Assembly: GCF_012489685.1 (NCBI RefSeq)
Contig: NC_080046.1
Coordinates: forward strand, 41,565,176-41,629,175
Direction of reading: 5' to 3'
Origin: Lotus japonicus
Taxonomy: Eukaryota > Streptophyta > Magnoliopsida > Fabales > Fabaceae
DNA length: 64,000 nucleotides
The notes beneath the pieces are model-generated. The model saw only the letters and a list, made by a program, of their open reading frames with translations. It ran no database searches and was not told where the DNA came from. The translations under genes were made by a program, and so were the position numbers. Position 1 is the stretch's first letter, and each line of letters begins with the position of its first letter. Below are positions 1 through 11,459 of the stretch, one piece after another.

Positions 1-3000
1 CCAGCTGGTTTCAAATGGAGATCTAGAAGAGAGGTGGTGGATTGGCTGACATCAATGCTATCAAAGCAGCTTGTGCAGGGAGAAAGAAGTGGTAAGTTGA
101 TACTTCTTACTTCTAATATTGCCAGGCGCTTTCATTTATTCTATTTTGGTTATTGTAGGTTGAACCATAATTTGCAAAATAGTATAAGGATGCTATGGCT
201 TTACAAGCATCAAATATTTTGGATAATGAACGATGATATGTGTTTTTTATGTAAGACAATCATATGGATGTGGTTCAATAAATATTTTGTGGAATTTTCT
301 GTAAAGGAAGTGCATAATAATGTACAAGCAAATGGATTTTTGGCAAACTTTTATTGTCTTCAATATCTCCGTCATTATCATATTTTTTGTGTGGTTAAAA
401 GTCTGTTATGCATGAAGTTTGGATCGGAGAGCTCTTTTGCACTGACAATTTTCTTTGATATTGTCTTTATTCTTTCTAATTCCTGTTCTATAGGGGGATA
501 TTTAGTCCGTCTCTCTACTAGGAATTTTCTTCATTCTAGTCAAATACTTCTTTAATGACTCCTTAAAACCCAGCATATGTTCTCAAGCAGAAAAAATAAT
601 AGTGGAAGTTCATCTAAGATCTCATTAAACATTCTGTCCCCTTTTCCTTTTGAATTTCAAATCACAGGATCGCCTGGTCATAATTTGGCTCTACCTCATG
701 AAACCTCAAATGGCTGTGAAAATGATGGTACTGCTCTGTCTGCTCAAATAGCAGATCACAAGGTAAATCCCTTTGTTTCTTTTCCCTTTTTCTTACTTTC
801 TCTATTTCCCTTTATCGTGTTTCTACTAAATGTTCTTAACATGCACATACTTGTCTTTCTCAGGACATTCTATTGAGTAACTGCAAATTGTCCACTTCAG
901 ACATTGTTTGGTCAGGAGTTGCGTGGACATGTGGAAAACAACTGAAGCATTATCCTGCCTTTTGCAGGAATGGCATCAAAATAGCGGTGCGGAGCCCTTG
1001 AACTAATATGCATCCTTAACAAAAAAAAATTTGACCTGCTCAAAAGAAGTTTCATTTTTTACATGAGCAAAATATTGATTTGACATTTTCAATGTTTCTG
1101 ATGTCCAGATTCAATCCTTTGTTTTTGTAATGGGAAAGGAAGAGAAACATTTTGTGGCTTATTTAGAGGATATGTATGAAGACAGGAGGGGGCAGAAAAA
1201 GGTTAAAGTCAGGTGGTTTCACCACAATCAGGAAGTCAAGGGTGCAATTCCTGTCCGGAATCCTCACCCTCGGGAAGTTTTTATCACGTCTTATTCTCAA
1301 GTCATCAGTGCAGAGTGTGTTGATGGTCTTGCCACAGTCTTAACTCGTGAACACTATGAAAGATGCATGCCCTATTTTTCTCCCACTTCAACAGACAGAA
1401 TACATTTGTGCTTTAGACAATTTAAAGGCAACAAAGTTAAGCCCTTTGACCTGAGTAAACTGCGTGGCTATTATGCTCAATCAGTTCTTTCTTGCTTGCA
1501 CCTTGATTCTAACCAGAAGCCAGAGAAGAGCAACAACCTTGCAAGAGAAGATGAGGATTTGGGCGTAGGTGATGATGCAAAGTTGGGAGCCAAGAGGAGC
1601 AGAAGTGATAGGGGGTCTCCTCAGTCTCGGATTGGTCGGCGGGGAGTTAGGAAGTTAATTAGAAGTGAGCAAATGATGGTACACGAGATGTTCCAGGTTG
1701 TAAATTATGGTAGCCCAGATCAGAGATTGCTTTCTCTGAAACAGATTGAATTCCAACCTTGGAATAACCCCACATACAAGGTTGATGACAAGATAGAGTT
1801 GCTCTGTCAGGATAGTGGCATCAGAGGTTGCTGGTTCAGGTGCACAGTTGTGCAGGTAGCCCGGAAACAGTTGAAAGTTCAATATGATGATGTTCAGGAT
1901 GAAGATGGAAGTGAAAATCTTCAGGTATAATTAATCTCTTGAGGTCTTCTAACTTCATTTTTTTATATTAGTACTTGGTGCTATGTTTAAATATGTACAT
2001 AATTAGTGGGTGTTTCTGTTATGGTTTTGTCATGACCACAAGTTATTTGAAGTGATAAAATGTTAATTATTTCTTGTATTTTGAGTTTAAAGAAAATTTC
2101 ATAAGGTGATGGAATAATGGGTTTCTGTAAATTAGATGCCATCTAGTTTAGGCTTAATATGGAATATAGACATGCTGGACTAATCATGGATCTAATACTC
2201 AACTCAAATAAATTATTCTCAGTTTTAAGGATCTACTGCTTAAAATTTCTCTTTTCTTCAAAACTAAATGGACTCTCATCAGAGTAACTGTTCTGGAGTT
2301 AATTTTGAAACAATTTGCTTGATCTCTTCTCCTAAGTAATGCTCTCTACGAATACAGGAGGTTATTTAGATGCACATTTTACATGGAAATTTGATTTTTC
2401 TTAGCTCAGTGCAAGAAATTCATTTTTTTTTTTAATTTTAAGACTAGAGAGTAATGGGATGACCAATGATAGTGAGAATGTGGACAGGGACAGACCGAAG
2501 TACAATGAAAATGGGGCAATTGCCCCCCCCCCCTTCTCCCCAAAAGAGAAAAAAATTCTTCATTAGTCAAAAAATACCTACTCGAAGTAGCCATTGTTGA
2601 TTTTACGTTATGTGTTAAACTTTCACCCCCTGGAATGCAAAGTCAAAAAATATGATATGGTTTATGGATGCCAAACAATTTATGTGGGAAAATAAAGTTA
2701 TGGCACCTAAGATAAAACAAAATATTCCGAAGAATAGATTTTATAGATTCCCTTAATGAATTTATACTATTTACACCCCACTCACTCTTGAATTAAAAAC
2801 TTCTATCTTGATCCTCTCAATCTTTTAGGAGTGGATCCCTGCTTTCAAGTTGGCCAAGCCTGATAAACTTGGGATGAGACATTCTGACCGGCCCACCATC
2901 AGGCCAGCTCCAACTCATGAGGAACAAGAACTGGCTGTCGAGGTCGGAGCTGCAGTTGATGCATGGTGGAGTGATGGCTGGTGGGAGGGGGTTGTAATTA

Positions 3001-3619
3001 GAATTGACGACTCTAGTGGTGATAGTGTTCAAGTCTACTTTTCAGGTATGCTGTTTTAATGTTATTTTCTAGCTTCTATAAATTATTCACACTTCACCAT
3101 TTTGTGATACAAGTAATTTTGGTGGTACCAGGTGAATGCTTGCTTATGAAAATGCACAAGAAGGACTTGCGAATATCTAGAGATTGGTTAGGAGACAAGT
3201 GGATTGATATTAAGGCAAAGCCTGATATAACCTCAACTATATTTACAGCTGATAGTTTTAACTCAAAGCATCCCTTGTCACAGTCTATGGTTAAGGATGG
3301 GGACTCTGTTGGTGTCGCTAATTCATGTCAAGACGTTCTTTCTAGTAAGAAGTCTAACGAACCTGATATTGCTGAAGAGAAACTTGTGTGTTGTGATGGC
3401 TTTGCTGAAGATGGGGATTGTGTCGGTGATAATAATAGAGAAAAAAATGCACAAGTTGATAATGTTGAGACGCGTAGCAGTTGTGATAATGAAGATAATG
3501 GTGATGATAATGGCAAGGGTGTCAATGATGATGGTCGTAGTAATGAGAACATTAGTGATGATAATAAGGATATGGAGGTGAGTGGTACTTCTGAACCAAC
3601 TGTAGAACATCATGCATAA
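1..3619 (+). CDS. BAH-Agenet domain protein, 3' part of gene
   Basis: The gene enters from the left edge. Exons read as <1-91, 668-762, 864-986, 1109-1924, 2829-3045 and 3132-3619, all with GT-AG borders and matching phase, ending in TAA. The 1109-1924 exon carries a BAH domain (from GKEEKHFVAYLEDMYEDR to about LTREHYERC), then a basic stretch, then the first Agenet/Tudor-like repeat (VDDKIELLCQDSGIRGCWFR). Exon 2829-3045 carries the second (VEVGAAVDAWWSDGWWEG). The tail is acidic and rich in Asn and Asp. BAH and Agenet modules bind histone tails or nucleosomes, so a nuclear chromatin-reader role is inferred; Arabidopsis has proteins with this domain pair. The N-terminus lies outside the window. 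A decayed partial copy lies at 15620-17594. Confidence 0.85.
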
Positions 3620-4955
3620 ACATATGATATGATGGTGCTGGTTGTAGAGTTTTGCCATCATCTCTTTGCTTTGTTGTGATCTTTGTCTGATGTTTAGTGT
3701 GATAGAATGTAAATAGTAGTTACACAGGAATGTTGGGAAGCTGATTGATTTTTTAACTTTAGTCTCCTTCATAGATGTACAGTGTTAAGTGTAATGTCCA
3801 AGGTTGTGTTATCATCCTTTCCATTGGTTGTATTAGGAAGATTTCTTTATATTACTATTGAGTAATATTGAGTAATTCCACTCGTTATATGACTAGTATC
3901 ATTTATGAGCAAGCATATTTAAAGTTCATAAAAGCACTATTTTTTTCTGGTTTGTGTAACTCACAGGGTAGCCAAATGCTGCAATGAATGACGATCATTT
4001 TTTTTTCAAAGGACAAATCTCTCATATCTTAATTGTTTTTTAATAACATAGAGAGAGATCTATTTGATTAATATAAGTTTATTATCAAGAGAAATAATAT
4101 AAATATTATCTTGACATGAGATGAAATCATGCTATCATTAAGAATTTATTCGTCCAACACATTGAGGAGAGGATACGGAGAAAAAAAAATAAAAAAGAAG
4201 GAATAACTTCAAGAAGATTGTGTGCTCTAATTGTTAGTGGATCTTTAAGAGATATGGTTAATTATATCGATAATTTGCTTGAATTCTTATTAATTTTTTG
4301 TATTTAGAAACTAATTATTAATTTAATTTTAGAGGAAGAATACAAATACTCGTAGTTTGAATGTATAGGGATTTGAAATAGTTTGGTGCAATCTTTTCTG
4401 GAATCGAAATAATACTATTTTTTCCTGTCAAAAAAAAAAGAAATAATACTATTTTTTGTGCAAAAGATTGAAAATATCTCTGAAACAACTTTTGAATTTA
4501 AATTTTTATAAATAAAAAATATTTTCAAAAAAAAAATCATATATCGAACAGGATTTCTTATAATGTTTTCTAAAATTCAAAATTGTTTAAAAATCCAGAA
4601 ATCAAACAACCTCCAAATCAATCTAATCCTTCTTTGAAAAAAGAAAATATCTAATCCTTTTTTTGTTTTGTTTTTTATTTTTTTGGTGAATCTTTTTTGT
4701 TTTGGTTGCACTTGGAAAAGAAATGTAATCTTTTTTTTTTTTTTTGAAATAGAAATGTAATCTAAATCTAAAGCAAAATATACATCGTAAAAATGAACAC
4801 TATAATAATCTAATCTAAATCTTTTTTTACATAATCTAATCTAAATCTAAATATAAATTCATAACAAATCTCAAACTTCCCTATAAATAACATTACATTG
4901 CATTTTTTTAGTTTTTCTAAAACTTACTAAGACCTCAAATCCCCTCTATTGCTTA
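3620..4955. other. Intergenic region and upstream region of DOMON-b561 gene A
   Basis: AT-rich, with no coding signal. It contains the Agenet 3' UTR (to about 3800) and then the upstream region of the next gene. Nearly all of it is matched at 17593-18328 and 20668-21156, so it was inside the duplicated segment. The stretch gatttgaaat near 4370 is the empty counterpart of the MULE insertion site in unit 2. Repeated taatctaaatctaaa blocks precede the TATA box. Confidence 0.7.
4882..4889 (+). promoter_or_regulatory. TATA box of DOMON-b561 gene A
   Basis: The string tataaata lies 74 bases before the ATG at 4956. The same context (cttccctataaataacatt) is kept in copy B at 21089. Position and conservation support a core promoter; the transcription start is not known. 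Confidence 0.65.
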
Positions 4956-6402
4956 ATGGCTTCTTTTCAAAAAAAATCCCTGTTTTTCCACTCCCTGTCC
5001 TTCATCTTCATTGTCCCTTCCATTGCACAAACCTGCAATTCATACACTTTCCCCAACCACATCACCTATGCCGCATGCAACAATCTACCAACCTTAGAAT
5101 CATCACTTCATTGGAACTACCACCCATCCACACGCACAGTTGATGTAGCATTCAAGAAATCGAATGCAGGAGACTCTAGTTGGATCGCTTGGGCCATCAA
5201 CCCTACTTCAAAGGGTATGGTGGGTTCACAAGCATTCGTTGCGTTTCGAAAATCTGATGGAAGTTTCAGGGCCTACACTTCACCCATTACCAGTTACGCG
5301 ACTCTATTGCAAGAGGGTCAACTCAGCTTCCCTGTTCACAGTGTTTCAGGAACTTATGCGAATGGAAGCATGCTCATCTTTGCCAGTCTGCGACTTCCAG
5401 AGAACACAACCGTGGTGAATCATGTTTGGCAAGAAGGGTTGGTGTCTGATGATGGGACTCTGAAAGCTCATGCTATGGCAGGATCTAATCTTCAGTCTTT
5501 TGGAACCTTGGATTTTGTTTCCGGGAAAGTTGAAGAAACTGGATCAAAAGTGAACTCTAAAAGAACCACACTCAGAAATGTAAGAACGAATTCCTCTGTT
5601 TTACTTGTAGTTCTTTATTTTTTATTTGTTACATGATTTACAAAAACCAATTCGTTTTCTCTTTACTTTTACGTTAAAAATTTGTAAACACCTTTTCATT
5701 ATTTTTAACTTTTTGTAAGAATATATTTTGATACTAACCAATTTTTGTTTACAAAAAAGACGTTCAATTTCGTTCTTAAAAAAATGGATGAATTTATCTA
5801 GATTCTCATTATTAGTTGAAACTTTGAATTTACTTTGCATGATAACTAACATTTTGTTGTCATAACAGGCACATGGAATTTTGAATGTCATAAGCTGGGG
5901 AATACTAATGCCAATTGGGGTAATCTTTGCTATCTGCTTGAAGGCATTTGATGGTGTAGGACCTACATGGTTTCATTTGCATCGAGCATGTCAATCTCTA
6001 GCATTCTTGATGGGCATTGCTGGCTTTGGCACTGGTTTGTTCATGGGAAATCACTATGGAGTTCATCATGGTCCTCATAGATGCATTGGAATCACTCTAG
6101 TTGTTCTAGCATCGGCTCAAGTTTGTGTTGCTATATTCTTCAGGCCTAAGAATGATCACAGGAACAGAATATTTTGGAACATTTTTCACTACGCAATTGG
6201 CTATTCAACAATTGTCTTATCGATTTTGAATATCTTCAAAGGCTTTGACATTCTCCATGCCCATATGATGTGGAAGAAAATCTATCTTGGGATAATCATA
6301 TCCCTGGCCGTGATTGCTCTGATGTTGCAGATTTGGTGGTGCAAGAAGAGGTTCAACTCTAAGGAAAGTGATGACACCAACCAAGAGATTCCCTTAGTTT
6401 AG
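4956..6402 (+). CDS. Cytochrome b561 and DOMON domain protein, copy A
   Basis: Two exons, 4956-5579 and 5869-6402, give 385 aa. Residues 1 to about 25 form a signal peptide ending near SIAQ. A DOMON domain of the plant DUF568 type follows (about 45-180, including SSWIAWAINPTSKGMVGSQA). Exon 2 encodes a five-helix cytochrome b561 domain. The likely haem-ligand histidines are in AHGILN, FHLHRACQS, PHRCIG and FHYAIGY. Proteins of this family are membrane haem proteins that pass electrons, often from ascorbate, across the membrane; the DOMON part faces outside. The start is the first ATG after the TATA box and opens the signal peptide. The tail is basic then acidic (KKRFNSKESDD). Copy B at 21157-22586 is nearly identical. 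Confidence 0.9.
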
Positions 6403-7073
6403 TGTCTGGATGATCTTAGTCCCCATAGTTTTTTTCCCTGAATGTGAATTTCTTAATTTTGTAATAGTATTCGCATGTTAAAGTGTTTCAATCTGAATTC
6501 CTTAATATTGAATCTTAATCTATCATCGACTCGAGTTCCAGACAGTATGAGAATGGACATTCATGTTTCTACCCACGTCAGTATAAAAATTGGTACAAAT
6601 ACTTTTTAAAAACGCTGGTATAAAAATGGGTACTATCGTACCCTACTTATTCTCATCCCCTAAAAAGAGGTGAGAAAAAATATCAACTTAATAAAAAAAA
6701 TGGTAATATGTGATGAAACAAATATATGTTTTCTCCATACACTGACTCACATAAAGTTGAGACCTTATTAAGGTTTATCAATCATCTGCTACTTGAAGCA
6801 ATCACTTATACTCTTATACTTACGGTTGGAGTGTACTTTTATTAAATTGAATATTGAATATATAAAGTAGTTAAATCATTGCCATTTTTTATACATTTAA
6901 AAATAAAAACAGAAGAAAAAAGAAGGCTATTTTGTTCGTAGTACTCAATGATCCGACCCGAACCACGAATGATTCTCGGTTCAAGTTTGTTTGTTTTTTT
7001 TTTGGATAAGCCACTGGATAACCCCCCAACTCAGATCTCGCTCGCACTCGTCTCTCATAATTCTCTTCTCATA
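6403..7073. promoter_or_regulatory. Upstream region of rps10, shared with the CCT2 upstream region
   Basis: The first 125 bases are the 3' flank of the b561 gene and match 22587-22770. After about 6528 the match with unit 2 stops. The part at 6740-6985 is clearly homologous to 44170-44350 upstream of intact CCT2; shared strings include gtttatcaat, gttaaatcatt and cgacccgaac. The leader ctcgcactcgtctctcat at about 7040 is also found in the CCT2 5' UTR. No TATA box is obvious. Confidence 0.6.
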
Positions 7074-8728
7074 ATGGCGGTCTCTTCTTTCTCTGCAGCA
7101 ATTGTGCCTTCTCTTTCCCTCTCCAATTCTTCACCCAAGCCAAAGTTCCCATCTCTATCTTTTCTCTCTGGTAACACCTTGAGGCTCACAACCCTAAAAC
7201 CTCTACACTCATCAACTGTGCTAAAAGCTGCTCCAGAAGTGTTGGATTCCACAGAAACCCTTGAAGATGACTCTGAATCAAGCACCTTTCAGGTTTCTGC
7301 ATTTTTTTTATACTGTTTTGGATAAATTAGTATAGCTGTTGATGAGATATCTTGGTGTTGTAGGTTGGTGACTTGGGGACTCCTAGCACTTCGTCTATTA
7401 GCATTGGGGGTGATGCAGATGCGGTATGTTTTCAATTGCTGGTTGATATTTGTTTCATTTTGGGGTTTCAATTTATCTTTGAGTGACATAGGCTCATATT
7501 CCAAACGTTATCCACTAAAAGTCATTGAATGAATTTTAAATAGGAGATGGTTGGACATTTTAATTTGTAAATTGTGCTCGGTAAGTAAGATAAATTGGGC
7601 CTGTGGACTTACCGGAGAACATTTTTCTTGTTCTGGACAATAGATTACACATGAAAAATAACTATTCTCCAGTATCCACAACATTTGGGCCAGTGGACTT
7701 AGCGTGAACTATCATTTTGTAGGAACACATAAAAAGGCATGACATAATGAATTACTTTATGAAGTTATGATGGCATTATGGTATTATTGGATTTTACCTT
7801 CTCCTTTGTGATATGTGACATTTAAGTATTATGTGATTTTGAAATTTTTGAGTATTTTCTCAATGTTGTAGTTGTTGAATAATGTATATTTTAGTGTGTT
7901 GAATATCGATGTGTTCTAAATCATGCAATATGATATACAATCCACCTCTCAGAAAGTTTAACAAATTATCCTTGATACAATTGATGATATGATTATGAGT
8001 ATAAAACCAGTTAACTTTCCATGATGCTTGAAGATTATAGATGTGTACTTCTCTTGTGAATCCTGATAATGAGTAGAATGGTTGTCGGTGTTCAATTTTT
8101 TTAATCTGCATTCATGAAACAGGGGCTAAGGCCCCCATAGTCTTGGGAATGTTTCCTTCCTTATGAGTGTGGTTAAACATGATCTCCCATGTATGGTTTT
8201 CAGATACCACAAGTTTGTTGTAGTTTCTTTTGCCGTACAGGTAAAGTTGTTGAGAAAAGTAATAGCAGCATGAGGATCCATTTGATCAATTATCTCTTTT
8301 GATTTTAAGCATTGTTTTGCCTTGTTATAATTAACAATTCATGAACTGCTATTGTTTTCTATGTATGCTCATTAAATCAAATTATCTGATAATTTTGCTT
8401 GTTCCCCCATGCATAGATGGCACCGAAGCAGAAAATCAGAATCAAGCTTAGATCTTACTGGGTGCCTTTGATAGAGGATTCCTGCAAACAGATATTGGAA
8501 GCAGCAAGGAATACCAATGCAAAAACAATGGGTCCTGTGCCATTACCAACAAAGAAACGGATTTACTGTGTTCTGAAATCCCCTCACGTTCACAAGGATG
8601 CTCGGTTCCATTTCGAGATCAGAACTCATCAGCGCCTCATTGATATTCTATATCCTACAGCTCAAACTATAGATTCCTTGATGCAACTTGATCTTCCTGC
8701 TGGTGTTGATGTGGAGGTCAAGCTCTAG
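7074..8728 (+). CDS. rps10: 30S ribosomal protein S10, chloroplastic
   Basis: Exons 7074-7292, 7364-7423 and 8417-8728, all phase 0 with GT-AG borders, give 196 aa. Exon 1 (73 aa) is rich in Ser, Pro, Thr and Leu with few acids until its end, as in a chloroplast transit peptide. Exon 2 adds a short Gly/Ser/Asp linker. Exon 3 is a complete bacterial-type uS10 ([46 protein letters not shown], ending GVDVEVKL). S10 sits in the head of the 30S plastid ribosome. Exon 3 itself opens with ATG, so a form without transit peptide is conceivable but unlikely. No second copy of the coding part is present in unit 2. Confidence 0.9.
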
Positions 8729-9859
8729 AGATACTGCTTTTCAGGTTGCTAAAAAACCATCTTGAATCTGAGTGATAGATATCCTGTTAGTGCATAGATA
8801 TTTGTATAACATTTACAATGTGTTGTAATTCTGAGACGACAGATCACCATTTTGTTTTCTGGTTAATTATGCATATGTATGAATTATTTTGATTGATATG
8901 CAAAGCTGTGTAGGGTGTTATTCTGTTGAGCTTTTACTTAATAGAGGGACTGAATGGTTTATTTGTCAGGCTTTCCTTTACAATTTGGCCTTGATAAATT
9001 ATTGTTGATTTTTCTTGGTTGGTACTTTCATATCTTATATCTCTAGAAATAAAGTGGGAAGAGTGAGTCAAAAGAATAAAGTTATAATTCTTACTTGAAA
9101 CAGAAACACAAAGACTCTTTTCAGCAAACTAGGTTGTTCATTAGTTCTAGAAATACTTAATTTCTAGTAAGAAAGTACTGCTATCAATCCTATCATCATC
9201 CTGTACCTGACACCAAACAAGAAAATATTATTTCATCCCTGTTCTGTAAATCCATTCAGCACCCTCAGATTGTTTTATCAAAGTATCAACAGTTGCTTAC
9301 TTTGACTTCAATACAAGATCAGTTTTTTTTGAAATGCAATACAAGATCAGTTACTACTTTTATAATGGAAGATTACAATGAAGAAGTTCAAAATCAGAAA
9401 GAAAAGCACATTCATACAAAGACTGAGCAATGACAATCTTAAAAATATTGGCACTGTAATAGGTATATCGTGGTAGTGAATGAAAGTTTCCTAGTAAGTT
9501 TTCAAATTAATTAGGGCCTGTATTTTTTGCACGCAAATTTTGTTGTGTTGGATTATTGGTTTGTTGGAGATTTGGAGAGTTGAAGTATTTTTTTAACTTT
9601 GAAATGATGGATGCTAATGTAATTGGATGATGGAAAATTGTGTGTTAGTTTGCTAGTTGCTAACTGACCGATACTTTTGTGAGGGACGGCCGCATGGATG
9701 ATCCATCAGATAAAAGAGAGAAGGATGAAAAAAGAGTGTTAAAGTGATCGTTACTATCACTCCTTGTTGCACTGAGTAGTTTGCTCTTGGAATGTCAAAT
9801 GGATTAAGTATAATGATATGTTCTACTATGAGTATGAGTATTGAGATGACATTTTTTTT
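8729..9859. other. Intergenic region after rps10
   Basis: rps10 3' UTR to about 8950, then AT-rich DNA with no ORF of note and no tRNA. It has no counterpart in unit 2. Confidence 0.5.
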
Positions 9860-10353
9860 GGTAAGTGTTTGTTTCACGGATTGGAAAATGATACCCGGAA
9901 ATCTTGTTCCCGGGAATGTTATGATGGAAATGTTATTCCCAGACATCTTTAAAAAATTCATTTGGTTCACAAAATCAGTTTCTGGGAATCTTTTTTAATA
10001 TTCCTGGGTATAATTATAATATATGTTTGGTTCAAAATGTATATTCCTGGGAATAGATAGTAAAATTCTTAAAATACCCTTCGCGGTAAAAGACATGGGT
10101 AGTGGGTAGTTGGAAGTGGGTAGTGGGTAGTGGCAATTCAGAGATTTCACAGCAAAAATCTCATTCCCGGATTCAACTTACCCACCTCTCCATCATGGGA
10201 ATGAGAAATGCTTCTGGATGGGCATATGACTTACCCAGGAATGAAAGATACCCGGGAATATTTTTTTCAAACCTGCTACCAAACACTGGAATGTAGATTC
10301 CGGCCCAAACATTCCCGGGAATCCTTTTCCAATCCGTGAAACAAACGCCCACC
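9860..10353. mobile_element. 494-bp MITE, probably hAT-type
   Basis: The ends are inverted repeats: left ggtaagtgtttgtttcacgg, right complement ggtgggcgtttgtttcacgg, continuing with attggaaaa. Inside, the palindromic string tcccgggaat and variants recur many times. The flanks are runs of 7 to 8 T, which could be an 8-bp TSD but are low complexity. No transposase is present. Confidence 0.65.
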
Positions 10354-10971
10354 TTTTTTTCTTGGTCTTATTTTTGTTTCCTTATTTTTCAAAAAAATTA
10401 ACTTTTGATTTTCACTTTTTTTTTTGACGGGAACTAGATATGTTATTTGGTCCTCAATGATTTTTCTTAAATTCAGTAACCAAAAAAAAATTCAGCCCTT
10501 CAATTTTAAAATTATTATACTTAAGATCATCTATCACATTTAATCTGGTTGAAACACACAAACTTACATTTTTGAATTGAAATATTTATAAATTAAATTA
10601 ATTAAGTAATCTTTCACTGAAAATCACCGTTTAAATTCACCCGAAATAAAAATCCAAAAAAAATCACTATTTAAATACTAATTTCATGTCATATAAGACC
10701 TTTCAAAATTCAAAGCTTATAGAAAAATCACTAATTTTTAAGTCTTAAAATTATTTAATATATCTCAAAATCATCATAAAACCTAAATATTTGAATAGAA
10801 AATTGATAAATAGATCAAATGACATAGTTTTGAAGTAGAGACTAAAAGGACTACCTTGGTCAAGACAAAAAAAAAAGAACTCAAGTAAGTAACAAAAATT
10901 AGGAGATCAAATTTACACTTAATCCAAACTAAAAAAATAATGATTATACATTCACAATGTAAATAAGTTCT
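10354..10971. other. AT-rich spacer, part of the duplicated segment
   Basis: No coding content. The part from about 10575 to 10760 (ctttcactgaaaatcaccgt and following) matches 43735-43890 in unit 2, showing that the duplicated segment continues here. Confidence 0.6.
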
Positions 10972-11329
10972 GAAACATGGTCTGCAATTGGTGTGGGAGA
11001 GAGGATACAAGAAGGTTATTTGTAATGTGGATTGCGAGGGTCTTCTACAAGCCTTGGAAGATGAAGAAAGCAAACTTTTCCTCCCAGCTCTGAATGATAT
11101 TCGAGAACTGCTGGGGCGAAGTTGGTCTGTGGCGTTGAGCAACATTGGTAGAGTAGAGATTGTAACGAACTGGCGGATTTGTTGGCTAAGAGAGGGGCTT
11201 CTTCTCCGAATAATGCCTGATGTATGTTGCAGGACCCTCATGGGATTTAGAGATCCTCATTCTTAAGGATCGTTAAGCTAGCTTGTAGTTTTCGTTGTCT
11301 TTTAATTTTTCGATGTATAAAAAAATGTA
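10972..11329 (+). mobile_element. 5'-truncated LINE fragment
   Basis: The frame from about 10988 (ERGYKKVICNVDCEGLLQAL, then LFLPALNDIRELLGRSW) resembles the RNase H-like C-terminal domain of plant non-LTR retrotransposons. A frameshift then precedes DPHGI-like codons and an A-rich 3' end. The fragment is bounded by a 16-bp direct repeat with one mismatch, aatgtaaataagttct at 10956 and aatgtaaataaattct at 11330, as expected of target-primed insertion. It is a dead remnant. Confidence 0.7.
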
Positions 11330-11459
11330 AATGTAAATAAATTCTACATAAATATCAAATTAAGTTTGACAATTTTATCGTGATTAAATTAAAATTATAA
11401 GACTATATAGATGGCCAAAGCTAAAAAATGTTGGTACATGGTTTGCTACAGCCTACAAT

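Noticed and set aside
34..555. 173-codon ORF at the left edge
   Set aside because: It runs from the Agenet exon through the donor at 92 into intron sequence. The protein is low complexity, and the splice-consistent frame uses only bases 1-91.
2521..2532. Run of 12 C, and a similar run at 28775-28785
   Set aside because: Simple homopolymers in an intron and in repeat DNA. Real but without sign of function; length may be a sequencing artefact.
3323..3772. 149-codon minus-strand ORF opposite the Agenet tail
   Set aside because: Composition (Ile/Thr/Leu) is the mirror of the Asp/Asn-rich acidic tail on the plus strand; a shadow ORF.
6590..6650. Inverted gtataaaaat / gggtactatcgtaccc structure after b561 copy A
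   Set aside because: Short and AT-rich with no TSD; too weak to call an element or terminator.
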